33,853 bases of DNA from Candidatus Gastranaerophilales bacterium (GCA_023663225.1 JAMPHU010000031.1:1-33853); one strand, 5' to 3'. Counted from the stretch's first letter, positions 24,038-33,440 are shown. Program-made: numbers and translations. The notes: generated by a model from the letters alone, not told the origin.

Positions 24038-24062
24038 TACGGAAGATAGGAGCAAAAGCTAC

Positions 24063-24665
24063 ATGAATGGCAAGTTTTTTGACCTGAAAAAGGAAAAGCA
24101 GGACAGAATGATCAATGCGGCGCTGAAATTGTTCGCTTTGAACGGATACCGCCATGCCAGCACGGACGATATCGTGCGTGAGGCGGCGATCAGCAAGGGG
24201 CTTTTGTTTCACTATTTTGGCAGCAAGCTGGGCGTATATACCTTTGTGTATGACTATAGCGTGCGGTATATGACGTTGGAGCTGAATACCGCGGTGAACG
24301 CCGGGGAGAGTGACATGTTTGAGTTGATGAAACAGATTGAGACGGCCAGACTCCACGCAATGCGCGGCTATCCATATATGCAGCAGTTTTTGAACCGTTC
24401 CCTGTCGGAGGACGTGAGCGAGGTCCTGTTGGCTGTGGAGGGGAAGCGGGGCGACATGCTCGCCGTCTATGATGCCATCCACAGACAGGCAGACTTTAGC
24501 GGCCTGCCTGCGGGAGTGAGCGGAGAAAAGCTGTGGAAAATGATCGATTTGACCGTAAACGGACTTATGACAGAGCGTTTTCAGGACGCATCCTTTCAAC
24601 CCGATATGCTCTATGACGAGATAACGGGTTATCTGGACATGATGAAGGCGCTGGTCCGCAGATGA
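24063..24665 (+). CDS. TetR/AcrR family transcriptional regulator
   Basis: 200 residues. The N-terminal HTH is classical: RMINAALKLFALNGYRHAS, TDDIVREAAISKGLLFHYFGSK. The C-terminal ligand-binding region is variable and gives no clue to the effector. ATG 24063 follows AGGAG by 10 nt; TTG 24030 is in frame but has no site. The gene ends facing the DUF6062 gene. No obvious target such as an efflux pump is adjacent, so self-regulation through 24023-24037 is the only visible candidate. Confidence 0.9.
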   Translation: MNGKFFDLKKEKQDRMINAALKLFALNGYRHASTDDIVREAAISKGLLFHYFGSKLGVYTFVYDYSVRYMTLELNTAVNAGESDMFELMKQIETARLHAMRGYPYMQQFLNRSLSEDVSEVLLAVEGKRGDMLAVYDAIHRQADFSGLPAGVSGEKLWKMIDLTVNGLMTERFQDASFQPDMLYDEITGYLDMMKALVRR

Positions 24666-24709
24666 AGTCCAAAAGACGAGCCTTTTTTGACTGACTGTGT
24701 CTGCCGCAT

Positions 24710-25471
24710 TTACTTGCTCATCTGGTAGGGCGGATCGGCGGGATAGCCGCCCTTCAATTTCTGCATACCGCGCTGTATAGCGTCCTTGGAGTTCTTCCAG
24801 TCGGCGTCTTTGTTGCGGTAATCAAATTTTTCCACCATCCAGGCTACATCTTCCGCGATGCGCTTCATGTTGTTTTCCATGAGCGGCATGACGCTTGCGT
24901 AAAAATCTGCCCGTTCTTTGTCGTTCAATTTCACATCTGCGGCTTCGCACAGATCCCCGAAATGCGGCAGGCAAAAGCCTTTGCCGTTTGTGATCTTGTC
25001 CCGAAAGGCAGGATCCTGCTTAAAGAGCCAGAAAAAGGTGTCCAGGTAGCGGGCGTAGGTATCCTTGTACTGTTTGCAGATATAACAGGATTCTTCTTTT
25101 TCCCGCACCCACATGCCGATGGCGTTGCCCTCGGCTGCTTTCCCCCGCAGCTTGTCTTTGAGGGAGGTCTTGCCGGGACGGAAACCTTCAAAAGTGCGCT
25201 GCATCTCGCCGATCATGCGCAGATAATGGGTTTTCAGGATCCAGGCGTTCCCCAGGGTATTGCCGTAGCTGAACATTTTCTGGAAATGATCTCGGCAAAA
25301 CCCTGCCTTGTCAGTCATGTCGCGGATATCCGATTCCATGTAAGAGGAGCCGGAACCCAGGCAGAAGTCCAGCAGATCTTGTTCAATACTGCGCTCAATA
25401 TAGCAAAAGGGACATTCATCGTTCGCGTTTACCGCATCGTTTAACGGGATCGTGTAGAGTTGTTCTTTCAT
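24710..25471 (-). CDS. DUF6062-type cysteine-rich protein
   Basis: 253 residues, probably cytoplasmic, function unknown. Two similar cysteine units are visible: CPFC (near residue 20) with a later GFCRDHF, and CYIC with GFCLPHF. This C-x2-C ... C-x2-H arrangement, used twice, suggests duplicated metal-binding modules. The N-terminus KEQLYTIPLNDAV is typical of the family. ATG 25471 is taken as the start, since upstream codons would run into the promoter. Minus-strand promoter at 25508-25536. Confidence 0.75.
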   Translation of the reverse strand: MKEQLYTIPLNDAVNANDECPFCYIERSIEQDLLDFCLGSGSSYMESDIRDMTDKAGFCRDHFQKMFSYGNTLGNAWILKTHYLRMIGEMQRTFEGFRPGKTSLKDKLRGKAAEGNAIGMWVREKEESCYICKQYKDTYARYLDTFFWLFKQDPAFRDKITNGKGFCLPHFGDLCEAADVKLNDKERADFYASVMPLMENNMKRIAEDVAWMVEKFDYRNKDADWKNSKDAIQRGMQKLKGGYPADPPYQMSK

Positions 25472-25507
25472 AACTTTGTGGCGCCTCGCTTTTTTGTCTT
25501 TTCTTTT

Positions 25508-25536
25508 ATTGTAAATCAAAGAGTCGGGAAAGGCAA
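25508..25536 (-). promoter_or_regulatory. promoter of the DUF6062 gene
   Basis: Minus strand: TTGCCT (25536-25531), 17-nt spacer, TACAAT (25513-25508). Confidence 0.65.
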
Positions 25537-25600
25537 AACATTTTACAAAAATAATACAAATATGTAACAAATTGGAGAGGCAAAATTAAGAAAAATTTTG

Positions 25601-25629
25601 TTGTATTGTGTCTAAAAGCGCGATACTAT
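25601..25629 (+). promoter_or_regulatory. promoter of the MBOAT operon
   Basis: TTGTAT (25601-25606), 17-nt spacer, TACTAT (25624-25629). A TATAAT at 25631-25636 could be an alternative -10 with a poorer -35. Confidence 0.45.
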
Positions 25630-25664
25630 ATATAATATAGAAGAGATGAAAGATGTGATGATCC

Positions 25665-27044
25665 TTGATATTCAATAGTATTGGATTCTTGCTTTTTTTT
25701 CTTCCCATCTTCTTTATTCTCTATGGAGTGACACCCTCAAAATATAAGAATGTCGTTCTGTTACTAGGGAGCTTATTTTTTTATGCGTATGGTGATTCGC
25801 GCCATTTGGCGCTTTTGCTGGTGTCGCTTGCGGCCAATTACTTTGTGGGCCTGCATTTGGGCGTGGGAGGAAAGAAAAAGCGTAAAAATAAAAACAGTAA
25901 ATTTTATAAGAGAAAGCGTATGCTGCTTGCCGCCGCTATCATAGGGAACCTGAGTGTTTTGGTGTTTTACAAGACGGCGGATGCGGGCGGATGGAGCGTG
26001 ACGCTGCCGCTCGGGATCAGTTTCTACACGTTTCAGATCTTGTCCTACCTGATCGACGTGTACAGAGGAGATGTGCTGCGTGAGTTTTCGTTTGTCAGGC
26101 TGTCCACCTATGTCACCATGTTTCCCCGCATGGTCTCCGGACCGATCTTCGGTCTTGGTGATGTCAAGCGCGATCTGGAGAGGAGAACCTGTACGGCGGA
26201 AGGGATTCAAAGCGGACTGAAGTTGTTTGTGATGGGGTTGGTGTCAAAGGTGCTTCTTGCGGACAGGATCGGGATCCTTTGGCATGAGGCGCAGACCATC
26301 GGTTTTGTGAGTCTGTCCACCGGTATGGTGTGGCTGGCAGCCATCGCCTATTCCCTGCAGCTTTACTTTGACTTCTACGGGTACTCCCTCATGGCTTCGG
26401 GGCTGGGCAGGATGCTAGGCTTTGAATTGCCCGACAACTTTCATATGCCCTATATGGCGCGGACGGTGCGGGAGTTTTACCGCAGATGGCATATCACCTT
26501 GGGGAGATGGTTCTGCCGCTATGTGTACGTTCCCATGGGCGGCAGCAGGAAAGGGGAGCTGCGCACGGCGCTCAATCTGTTGTTTGTGTGGTTTTTGACT
26601 TCCCTGTGGCATGGTTTTACGCCCAATTTCTTATTGTGGGGCGGCATGTTATGGGCTTGCATCGTCATAGAGCGGCAGTTGGCCAAAACGGGTTGGGGGA
26701 AGCGGCTGAAGGTGCTGCCCCATCTGTATCTGTGGGCGGTGATTCCTGTGACTTGGATGTGTTTTGCCATCACAGATATGGGACAGTTGGAGATCTGTCT
26801 GGGCAGGATGTTCGGTGTGGCAGCAGGGATCAATGTGCGCGCCGGAGATTGGATAGACGCGCTGCAACAATACTGGTATCTGTTTGTCGCCGCTTTTGTG
26901 GGGTGCACGCCCCTGGTGGAGAAGGTCTACAGGAAGCTAAAGGATACCTGGTTCGGAGAGATGGCGCTGGTGATCTTGTTTTGGCTGTGTGTGTGGAGAA
27001 TCAGTATAGAAGGTAACAATCCTTTTATGTATCGCCATTTTTGA
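25665..27044 (+). CDS. MBOAT family O-acyltransferase (AlgI/DltB-like)
   Basis: 459 residues, about 10 membrane helices. Transfers acyl (often acetyl) groups across the membrane to a cell-surface polymer. Family features: N-terminus IFNSIGFLLFFLPIFFILYG, PLGISFYTFQILSYLIDVYRG, the catalytic-site residues His276 (RRWHITLGRW) and His316 (LWHG), and VYVPMGGSRKG. The start is a TTG (25665) because the nearby ATG at 25658 hits a stop; the ribosome-binding site is weak. A typical AlgI-type setting: an SGNH-fold gene follows 88 bp later, and such pairs complete O-acylation of wall polymers. Confidence 0.92.
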   Translation: MIFNSIGFLLFFLPIFFILYGVTPSKYKNVVLLLGSLFFYAYGDSRHLALLLVSLAANYFVGLHLGVGGKKKRKNKNSKFYKRKRMLLAAAIIGNLSVLVFYKTADAGGWSVTLPLGISFYTFQILSYLIDVYRGDVLREFSFVRLSTYVTMFPRMVSGPIFGLGDVKRDLERRTCTAEGIQSGLKLFVMGLVSKVLLADRIGILWHEAQTIGFVSLSTGMVWLAAIAYSLQLYFDFYGYSLMASGLGRMLGFELPDNFHMPYMARTVREFYRRWHITLGRWFCRYVYVPMGGSRKGELRTALNLLFVWFLTSLWHGFTPNFLLWGGMLWACIVIERQLAKTGWGKRLKVLPHLYLWAVIPVTWMCFAITDMGQLEICLGRMFGVAAGINVRAGDWIDALQQYWYLFVAAFVGCTPLVEKVYRKLKDTWFGEMALVILFWLCVWRISIEGNNPFMYRHF

Positions 27045-27132
27045 TTCTTGCGAGTAATGAGCAAGTGCCATGCTCGCATCGGGGTTGTTGACTGTTGTAC
27101 CATGGATTGAAGTATGAAAGTTGGAGGTTATC

Positions 27133-28230
27133 ATGGGTACGAAAAAAAAGTCCGCAGGGAAGTGGAATTTTTTGATCATGTTGATCTTATGCGGCATATT
27201 TTATATGACTTTTTTGGATCCGGAGCGCATCTATGCGGCGCCTTTGGATGAGTTGTATACTTGGGTGAGGGCGAAGGTGGCGTCGGAGCCTGCTTTTACG
27301 CAGGCTGAAAATCCGGCGGAGAACACGGAGACAGGTTCCGGTCAGGTGACGCCCGGAGACAGCGGATTGGAGAGTGGGCCGGATGGCGAATCGGGGGTGG
27401 AGAGCCTTGCGAGCGCTGGGGCGGGAGAGAACGCTGGAGCCGAGGAGGGCGCAACCGGAGAGAATGGTTCTTTAGAGGAGGGAAATATTGCGCCTGATAC
27501 CGTGCCGGATTACAGAGACCCTTCGGAGATCCTTTACACGCAGGTGGAGGACGATTATTTTGCGGATGCGCTTTTCATCGGGGATTCCCGCACGGTGGGA
27601 ATGTTCGAGTACGGCGGACTGGAAGAGATCTCCACTTTTTATGCGGAGACAGGACTGACGATCTACAAGCTGTTGGAGACCGTCGTCTCTGCGGTGGACA
27701 TAGACGGCGTTCCCAGGAAACTGACTATAGAGGAGGCGCTTGCGGAGAGGCAGTATAGCGAGATCTATCTGATGGTAGGGATCAATGAGCTGGGCACCGG
27801 CACGCCGGAGACTTTTTTGGAGAAGTATGCGGAGGTGATAGAGCGTATCCACGAGCTGCAGCCGGGCGCGATCCTCTATATACAGGGGATTATGAAGGTG
27901 ACTGCGGAACGTTCCGGTCAGGGCGACTATATCAATAATGAGGCGATCGAGGTCAGAAATGAGGGATTGGCGGCCATGGTTGACAACGTGACTTCCTACT
28001 ACCTGGATGTCAATCCGGTAGTCTGTGACGAGACCGGCGGAATGGAACCGACCTACACTTTCGACGGTGTACATTTGAAGGCACAATATATTCAACTCTG
28101 GAAAGATTTTTTGAAGGAGCATGTGGTCAGCAATACCTTTGCGGCGGTTGGTACACTTAAGGACGGTGAAGAATATTCTAATATAGAGACGGAAATGGAT
28201 GATGTGGAGGACGGGCAATGGCTGTCGTAG
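27133..28230 (+). CDS. SGNH/GDSL-hydrolase-like protein, partner of the MBOAT
   Basis: 365 residues. An N-terminal membrane anchor or signal (WNFLIMLILCGIFYMTFL, residues ~11-28) points the rest outside the cell. A low-complexity Gly/Glu/Ser linker follows (~55-130). The SGNH triad is visible: Ser152 in FIGDSRT, the GINELG block III, and Asp311/His314 in FDGVHL. By analogy with AlgX/DltD/PatB it would hand acyl groups to, or remove them from, a surface polymer. GGAGG sits 5 nt before ATG 27133 (TTG 27121 also in frame). The next gene overlaps its end by 13 nt. Confidence 0.85.
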   Translation: MGTKKKSAGKWNFLIMLILCGIFYMTFLDPERIYAAPLDELYTWVRAKVASEPAFTQAENPAENTETGSGQVTPGDSGLESGPDGESGVESLASAGAGENAGAEEGATGENGSLEEGNIAPDTVPDYRDPSEILYTQVEDDYFADALFIGDSRTVGMFEYGGLEEISTFYAETGLTIYKLLETVVSAVDIDGVPRKLTIEEALAERQYSEIYLMVGINELGTGTPETFLEKYAEVIERIHELQPGAILYIQGIMKVTAERSGQGDYINNEAIEVRNEGLAAMVDNVTSYYLDVNPVVCDETGGMEPTYTFDGVHLKAQYIQLWKDFLKEHVVSNTFAAVGTLKDGEEYSNIETEMDDVEDGQWLS

Positions 28231-29276
28231 ATATGCACTGTGATACCATACTGGAGTTGTGGAATAAAATAGCGGGAAACCCTGTGGGTTCCCGCTATGT
28301 CGTGTCCTGCGGGGAATCTCTGCGGAGGAATTGCCTTCAGGTGGATCTGGTTCGCATGAAGCAGAGCGGATATCTGTTGCAGAATTTTGCGTTGTTCGTG
28401 GATACGGGCGCCTGTGTGGATCCCTGGCAAAAAGTGTGCGAACTGTACGAACTGTATCAGAGGGAGCTTGCGCAAAATGAGGATCTGATCGCGCCGGTAT
28501 CTTGTTTTGCGGATATCGCCGCCAATCGCGCGGCTGGGAAAATGTCCGCGCTGCTTACTGTGGAAGAAGGGGCGGTATGTCAGGGCGAAGTGGAGAAACT
28601 GCGGGAATTGTACCGTATGGGCGTGCGGATGCTGACGCTGACCTGGAATTATCCCAATGAGCTGGGATATCCCAATCTGGACATGTGCGAGATCCACAAG
28701 ATGCAGGAGAGGAATGTGGAGCAGGAAGTTTTCGCGGAGGCCTTCCGCAGGGGCAATGTGCGGGACGGACTGACGGAGAAGGGGATCGCCTTTCTGGGAG
28801 AGATGGAGGATATGGGAATGATCGTGGATGTGTCCCATCTCTCGGACGCCGGTTTCTATCACGTGTTTGAGCATACCAGAAAACCCTTTGTGGCCAGCCA
28901 TTCCAATGCCAGGGGAGTCTGCCCCAACGCCCGCAACCTGACGGACGATATGCTGAAGAAGCTGGGAGAACGGGGCGGTGTGACGGGACTGAATTTCTGC
29001 AAGGACTTTTTGCGGGAGCCATCGTCAGGGCAGCCTAACCGCGGCGAAATAGAAGATGTGGTGCGCCATGCCAGATATATCACAGATGTGGGAGGCATGG
29101 ATATCCTGGGACTGGGAAGCGATTTTGACGGGATCGAGACGAACGAGGCCCTGCCGGGGGCGGAGAGTATGGAGCTTTTGTGGCAGGCTTTGAAAAAGAA
29201 CGGTTACACGGAGCGGGAGTTGGACAAAATTTTTGAGGAGAATGTTTTGCGGGTGTATCGGGAGGTCTTGGCATAG
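28218..29276 (+). CDS. membrane dipeptidase family (peptidase M19)
   Basis: 352 residues. Zinc-dependent dipeptidase of the renal-dipeptidase family. Metal ligands are visible as His7-x-Asp9 (DMHCDT), Glu in LLTVEEGA (116/117), His207 (VDVSHLSD) and His228 (ASHSNARGV); GLGSDFDG carries the conserved Asp. GGAGG at 28206-28210 fits ATG 28218, which lies inside the end of the SGNH gene, so the two are translationally coupled. No signal peptide is seen, suggesting a cytoplasmic enzyme, perhaps splitting imported or recycled (including D-) dipeptides. Confidence 0.9.
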   Translation: MAVVDMHCDTILELWNKIAGNPVGSRYVVSCGESLRRNCLQVDLVRMKQSGYLLQNFALFVDTGACVDPWQKVCELYELYQRELAQNEDLIAPVSCFADIAANRAAGKMSALLTVEEGAVCQGEVEKLRELYRMGVRMLTLTWNYPNELGYPNLDMCEIHKMQERNVEQEVFAEAFRRGNVRDGLTEKGIAFLGEMEDMGMIVDVSHLSDAGFYHVFEHTRKPFVASHSNARGVCPNARNLTDDMLKKLGERGGVTGLNFCKDFLREPSSGQPNRGEIEDVVRHARYITDVGGMDILGLGSDFDGIETNEALPGAESMELLWQALKKNGYTERELDKIFEENVLRVYREVLA

Positions 29277-29316
29277 GAAAAAATTACTATTTTTTCTGCT
29301 CGGTTTACATTTTCTG

Positions 29317-29345
29317 TTGACTAAATTGAAGTTGTGGTTTACAAT
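29317..29345 (+). promoter_or_regulatory. promoter of the chemoreceptor gene
   Basis: TTGACT (29317-29322), 17-nt spacer, TACAAT (29340-29345). It leaves a leader of about 190 nt before the ATG at 29540. Confidence 0.75.
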
Positions 29346-29539
29346 GGAAAATAAATCAGATAAGAGCCATGGAAGATTGCCGGCTTTGCCTTAATTGCGT
29401 AATATCAGGATCATTTTATGTATACCTTTTTGTGTTGCGGTAGAATGTGGTGGGAAGACAGTTTTCAAGTTTTAGTCTGAACGAGAATTAGGGGTTACTT
29501 TCAACGAATTCTATGGCAAAATACAGGGAGGAAAAAGAA

Positions 29540-31246
29540 ATGTCCAAGAAGTTGAGTAAATATCGGATCAAGGAGCGTCTGGTGCGCGGGTTTGTGATCT
29601 CGTCGAGTATTCCGGCGGCGGTGGCGGTGTTGGTGTTGATCGCTTTGATCGTGGTATCGCAGGTCTATGCAGGCGCTTTGGTGGATTACGGTTTTGCCCA
29701 GGGAGATGTGGGCAAGTGTATGACTTATTTTTCGGAGAGCAGATCTGCGCTTAGAGGCTGTATCGGCTATGAGGATGCGGCGTCCATTCAGAGCATGAGA
29801 ATTGTGCACGATGAGAATGTGGAGCTGTTCAACGCAAGCTTTGCAGAACTGGAAAGTTCCATGGTGTCGGAAACCAACAAAAAGATTTACAGCAATCTGA
29901 TCAGTAATTTGGAGGATTATTGGGTTCTCGAGAATGATATTTTGGAGCAGGGAGCTGTGGAGGATTCGGAAGCCAGCAAGCTTGCACAGGCCAGAGCAAT
30001 GGAAGAGCTGGCTCCCATGTTTGACAGTATCTATGAGGAACTGACCTCCATTATGGATGTGAAGGTTGAGCGGGGCAACAGTGTGGAGACGACCATGGGG
30101 ATCGTGACGCTCGTTTTGATCGTGGCGATCGTGGCGGTGATCATCGTGGCGATTTCCTTCTCCATCCGTATGGGCGCCAATATTGCCAGGGGCATTGCAG
30201 TACCTTTGAATCAGCTTGGGGATCGGTTGGAGAGTTTTGCCAAGGGTGATTTGTTCAGTCCGTTCCCGACCGTGAGTACCACGGACGAGGTGGCGGATAT
30301 GATTACGGCGGCCACGGATATGGCGGAGTCTTTGGACTTCATTATTGCCGATATGGAGCAGATTTTGGCCAGGATGGCAGAGAGCGATTATACCGTCCGG
30401 TCGAAGGACAATTCTCGGTATGTGGGTGAGTTTAGACAGTTGTTTGAGTCTTCCAGAAAGCTCAGAGACGGCATGGTGGCTACGATCAAATTTATCGGCG
30501 AGTCTTCGGTGCAGGTTTTGGCCGGTTCCGATAACCTGGCAGAGACTTCTCAGAGCCTCGCGGAGGGCGCTACGGAGCAGGCAAGCGCAGTACAGGAACT
30601 GCAGGCGACGATCATAACGATCGCGGATGCCGCGACGAAGGCTGCCGCTTCCGCAGAGGAAGCATATCACGAGTCGCAGCGGTACGCTGATGTGGCGAAC
30701 CACAGCAGCGAAGACATGCGGGAAATGGTTGAGGCTATGGCGCGTATCAATGAGACTTCCCAGAAGATCGGCAATATCATTTCCGAGATCGAGAGCATAG
30801 CTTCCCAGACGAATCTGCTCTCCCTGAATGCTTCGATTGAGGCTGCAAGAGCAGGAGATGCGGGACGAGGATTTGCGGTAGTGGCAGATCAGATCAGACA
30901 GCTTGCGGATCAGAGCAGCAAGTCCGCGGTAGATACCAGAGCCTTGATAGAGGGCGCTATGCAAGAGATTGAAAATGGCAATAAAGTGGCAGATCGGGCG
31001 GTGGCTTCCATTGCGTCCGTGGTAGACGGAATCAGAAAGGTCGCAACTTCCTCCAAGGAGCTGAGCGTTGTCTCCGCAACGCAGGCTTCGACGATGAAAG
31101 AGGCGGAGGAAGGCGTAAACCAGATTTCGGATGTCATCCAGACCAACGCGGCGGTTGCAGAGGAATCTTCCGCAACCAGTCAGGAGTTGTCGGCACAGGC
31201 GGCTTCCTTGGATGCGCTGATCGCCAAATTCGAATTGCCGGCGTGA
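29540..31246 (+). CDS. methyl-accepting chemotaxis protein
   Basis: 568 residues. Topology: first membrane helix about 22-46 ([24 protein letters not shown]), an extracellular helical sensor (~47-190; 4-helix-bundle type), a second membrane helix near 195-215 ([20 protein letters not shown]), HAMP-like segment, and a cytoplasmic coiled-coil with the hairpin tip [36 protein letters not shown]. It signals through CheA/CheW to steer motility. Start ATG 29540 has GGAGG 10 nt upstream; 29513 is an alternative. No other che gene is in the window. A strong terminator follows. Confidence 0.95.
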   Translation: MSKKLSKYRIKERLVRGFVISSSIPAAVAVLVLIALIVVSQVYAGALVDYGFAQGDVGKCMTYFSESRSALRGCIGYEDAASIQSMRIVHDENVELFNASFAELESSMVSETNKKIYSNLISNLEDYWVLENDILEQGAVEDSEASKLAQARAMEELAPMFDSIYEELTSIMDVKVERGNSVETTMGIVTLVLIVAIVAVIIVAISFSIRMGANIARGIAVPLNQLGDRLESFAKGDLFSPFPTVSTTDEVADMITAATDMAESLDFIIADMEQILARMAESDYTVRSKDNSRYVGEFRQLFESSRKLRDGMVATIKFIGESSVQVLAGSDNLAETSQSLAEGATEQASAVQELQATIITIADAATKAAASAEEAYHESQRYADVANHSSEDMREMVEAMARINETSQKIGNIISEIESIASQTNLLSLNASIEAARAGDAGRGFAVVADQIRQLADQSSKSAVDTRALIEGAMQEIENGNKVADRAVASIASVVDGIRKVATSSKELSVVSATQASTMKEAEEGVNQISDVIQTNAAVAEESSATSQELSAQAASLDALIAKFELPA

Positions 31247-31278
31247 TGAATGTGACAAAAATGTTGAAGATGATGGAT

Positions 31279-31311
31279 AAAAGCACTCTACTTTTGGTAG
31301 AGTGCTTTTAA
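31279..31311 (+). terminator. rho-independent terminator of the chemoreceptor gene
   Basis: AAAAGCACTCTAC (31279-31291) pairs perfectly with GTAGAGTGCTTTT (31297-31309) around a 5-nt loop; the symmetric A/T tails make it usable from both sides. Confidence 0.9.
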
Positions 31312-31324
31312 ATGCAATATGATT

Positions 31325-31714
31325 TTAGCTCTGGGCGGTTAGCATATATATGTTATCAGCAGAATGTCCGCTTGCCTCGCTGTCAGCATCATTCTTTTTT
31401 AGTGGATTTAAATGCCCAACTTGGAATTTGGATTTTCTGTTAGTTGGATTTAAAACATCGTCTTCGAATTCAGAATATTGAATGTTATCACCAGTAATTG
31501 GGCATTTACAATATTCGTATTCATTGTCGAGTAGACCTTTGTTTTGGAGTGCCTGGACAAGATCAGGATAACATCCTTCAACTGTTGCAATTTGAAGCAA
31601 CAGTTTTGTTTCTATCTGCATACATTCACGTCTTAACGCATATTGTACTGATTCAGGATGTGCTTCCCATGGAAGACATCCCAAACAAGGTAAACTATGC
31701 GAGGAAAGCGGCAT
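31325..31714 (-). pseudogene. HNH-type nuclease remnant
   Basis: A minus-strand fragment reads YCKCPITGDNIQYSEFEDDV, NRKSKFQVGHLNPLKK and GHSADN, resembling an HNH endonuclease or restriction-enzyme C-terminal core (GHLxPL...GHxxxN). The sequence diverges right after GHSADN and stops eight residues later, where family members usually continue, and no start or ribosome-binding site is seen. The part of the open frame beyond about 31714 is antisense to the response regulator and not real. I infer a remnant cut at both ends. Confidence 0.55.
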
Positions 31715-31809
31715 ACCCGGTGTAGCAAAATTCAGCCGTATGTGGCTGATACCAAAAGACGCAGAGAAGCCCGCTGACGGCAGGATGAAAAAAAGAAAGG
31801 AGAATTTAC

Positions 31810-32328
31810 ATGAGTAATATTCTGTACGTTGAAGATGATTTGAGTTTAATAGACGGATTAAAATATACTTTGGAAGCAAATGGATATATCGTTGATATTG
31901 CAAGGACGGTAAAAGAAGCATTACCTCTCTTTAAAAACAATCAATACGATTTACTTTTGTTAGATGTCACGTTACCAGATGGAACGGGTTTTGATATTTG
32001 TAGTGAAGCACGAGAACGATCTACAGTTCCAATTATTTTTTTAACTGCGTCTGACGCAGAAGTTAATATCGTTAAGGGACTTGATATGGGTGGCGACGAT
32101 TATATTACAAAACCATTTAAGCTGAATGAACTTCTTTCGAGAATCAAAGCCTTATTACGTCGTTCCTTGAAATTCTCACAAGCGGATACCGTTTTAGAAG
32201 CAAATGGTATCAAGATAGATATAGCAGAGCGTCTTGTCTGGAAAAATGACATTCTATTAGAGCTTACTTTAATAGAATACAAATTATTATGTTTGTTCAT
32301 GCAGAATCCAAATCATCTGTTGACAAGG
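31810..32328 (+). pseudogene. OmpR-family response regulator, 3' end deleted
   Basis: Starts at ATG 31810 behind AAAGGAG. The receiver domain is intact: acidic pocket Glu8-Asp9-Asp10, phosphoacceptor Asp52 (LLLDVTLPDG), Thr79 and Lys101. The winged-helix domain begins (LELTLIEYKLLCLFMQNPNHLLTR) but at about position 32328 the sequence switches to a permease gene, and the frame ends after a few codons. About 45 C-terminal residues, including the recognition helix, are missing. It should not bind DNA normally. Regulators of this type usually precede a histidine kinase and an ABC transporter, and the fused permease fits that. Confidence 0.85.
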
Positions 32329-32878
32329 GGATTTAGGATATGTAACGATTGACGTTCAGCTTTCCGATACGCAAAATGATGATACCGTTTCCGCTATCCG
32401 AAATATGTTTCCAAACGATAGCTACGTTTCGGACAAAAGGCTTTCAAATTCTGAATCGCAAAGCTCATATTATACGGGTGCAATTTTTATTTATGGTTTT
32501 TTAATTATTATCGCCTTGATAACTGTATTTAACATTTTTAACAGTATGAACGCCAGCGTAGCTTCCCGAACAAAACAATATGGTATCATGCGTGCTATTG
32601 GTATGGGTATGAATCAGCTATACAAAATGATTGCCGCCGAAGCTGCTACCTATGCCATGTTAGGGTGTATCATAGGGTGTGTTTTGGGAGTACCCCTTAA
32701 TAAAATGATGTTTCAATTTTTAATTGCTGACAAATGGGGAACAAATTGGACTGTTCCTATTAGCTCATTATTGCTGATTGTTCTGTTATGCCTTATATCG
32801 GCTGCAATCGCAATTAGACGCCCGATTAAGCAAATCAGTAAAATAGCAATCGTAGACACAATAAAATCACAACAATAA
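32327..32878 (+). pseudogene. FtsX-type ABC transporter permease, C-terminal fragment
   Basis: The frame from GGG 32327 reads GDLGYVTIDVQLSD, then the extracytoplasmic end and a final FtsX/MacB-type domain: helix GAIFIYGFLIIIALITVFNIFNSM, SRTKQYGIMRAIGMGMNQLYKMI, and two further helices ending RRPIKQISKIAIVDTI. This is the last ~180 residues of a permease of the VncB/BceB-like or MacB-like kind. The 5' part is gone. It abuts the truncated regulator, so one deletion removed the regulator's end, probably a sensor kinase and ATPase, and most of the permease. A short product from ATG 32405 is possible but unlikely to work. Confidence 0.8.
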
Positions 32879-32890
32879 CCATGTTAAAGA

Positions 32891-32933
32891 AAAAGCTGCT
32901 CTTTAATGAATTTTCGTTAGAGGGCAGTTTTTT
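32891..32933 (+). terminator. terminator after the permease fragment
   Basis: CTGCTCT pairs with AGGGCAG (one G-U), extended by TTAA-type pairing and followed by TTTTTT. Confidence 0.75.
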
Positions 32934-33010
32934 ATATGGTGATCATTCTTACAAAAGAGTAAGATAGATTTCACTTCAAAGTAAGATTGAAACTATAAAA
33001 TATCTTAAGT

Positions 33011-33315
33011 GTGCGGCGCGACAGCCTGGAGGATATGGGCGTTAAGGCAGATGCCAAGAGCGTGACCCAGGACACACACCATGAAAACCTGAAAAAGTGC
33101 CGTGTTCAGAGCAAGTATGCCGGAAAGGTGACAGACGTGCATAAAGGGGTGGTCTATATCCGGCTGTCGAACGGCGTCAATGCGGTGGTCCACGCCTGCT
33201 ATGATTACAGAATGTCAGGGAAAAGGATGATGTGAGCTTTGCTGTGACGAAGATCGACGAGAAGCGGGGTGTGACTGTGGGGATCATTACACGGATTATA
33301 AGGCAGAATCTGTAG
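33011..33315 (+). pseudogene. S1/OB-fold-like fragment of a mobile element, frameshifted
   Basis: GTG 33011 opens DMGVKADAKSVTQDTHHENLKKC...GKVTDVHKGVVYIRLSNGVNAVVH, an S1-like beta-barrel pattern. Around 33222-33230 the frame breaks: read one base over, the protein continues DVSFAVTKIDEKRGVTVGIITRIIRQNL to the TAG at 33315. A single lost A in GGGAAAAGG explains it. The 5' part is also missing. Proteins like this are carried on conjugative elements, which fits the recombinase remnant next to it. Confidence 0.6.
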
Positions 33316-33377
33316 AGAGTAATATATAAAGAATGTTGCCTGGATCTTAAATGGATAATCGCTGAAAGAATATGCTT

Positions 33378-33406
33378 GTGGGACTGCTTTAGGAAAGCAG
33401 TCCCAC
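33378..33406 (+). repeat. perfect 13-bp hairpin between element remnants
   Basis: GTGGGACTGCTTT (33378-33390), loop AGG, AAAGCAGTCCCAC (33394-33406). No T-run follows. It sits between the S1-like fragment and the recombinase remnant and may be an old terminator or element end. Confidence 0.6.
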
Positions 33407-33440
33407 AGACAAGTTCCAGGCCAAGCTTCAGGGACAGGGC

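Noticed and set aside
29352-29512. possible c-di-GMP riboswitch in the chemoreceptor leader
   Set aside because: The GEMM signature (for example GACGCAAAGC with a GNRA-type loop) is not found; only a weak AGAGCC/GGCTTT pairing is visible.
29501-31258. 585-codon open frame on the minus strand
   Set aside because: It is antisense to the chemoreceptor gene, whose motifs are unmistakable. The minus-strand protein is His/Arg/Leu-rich, as expected from reversed codons.
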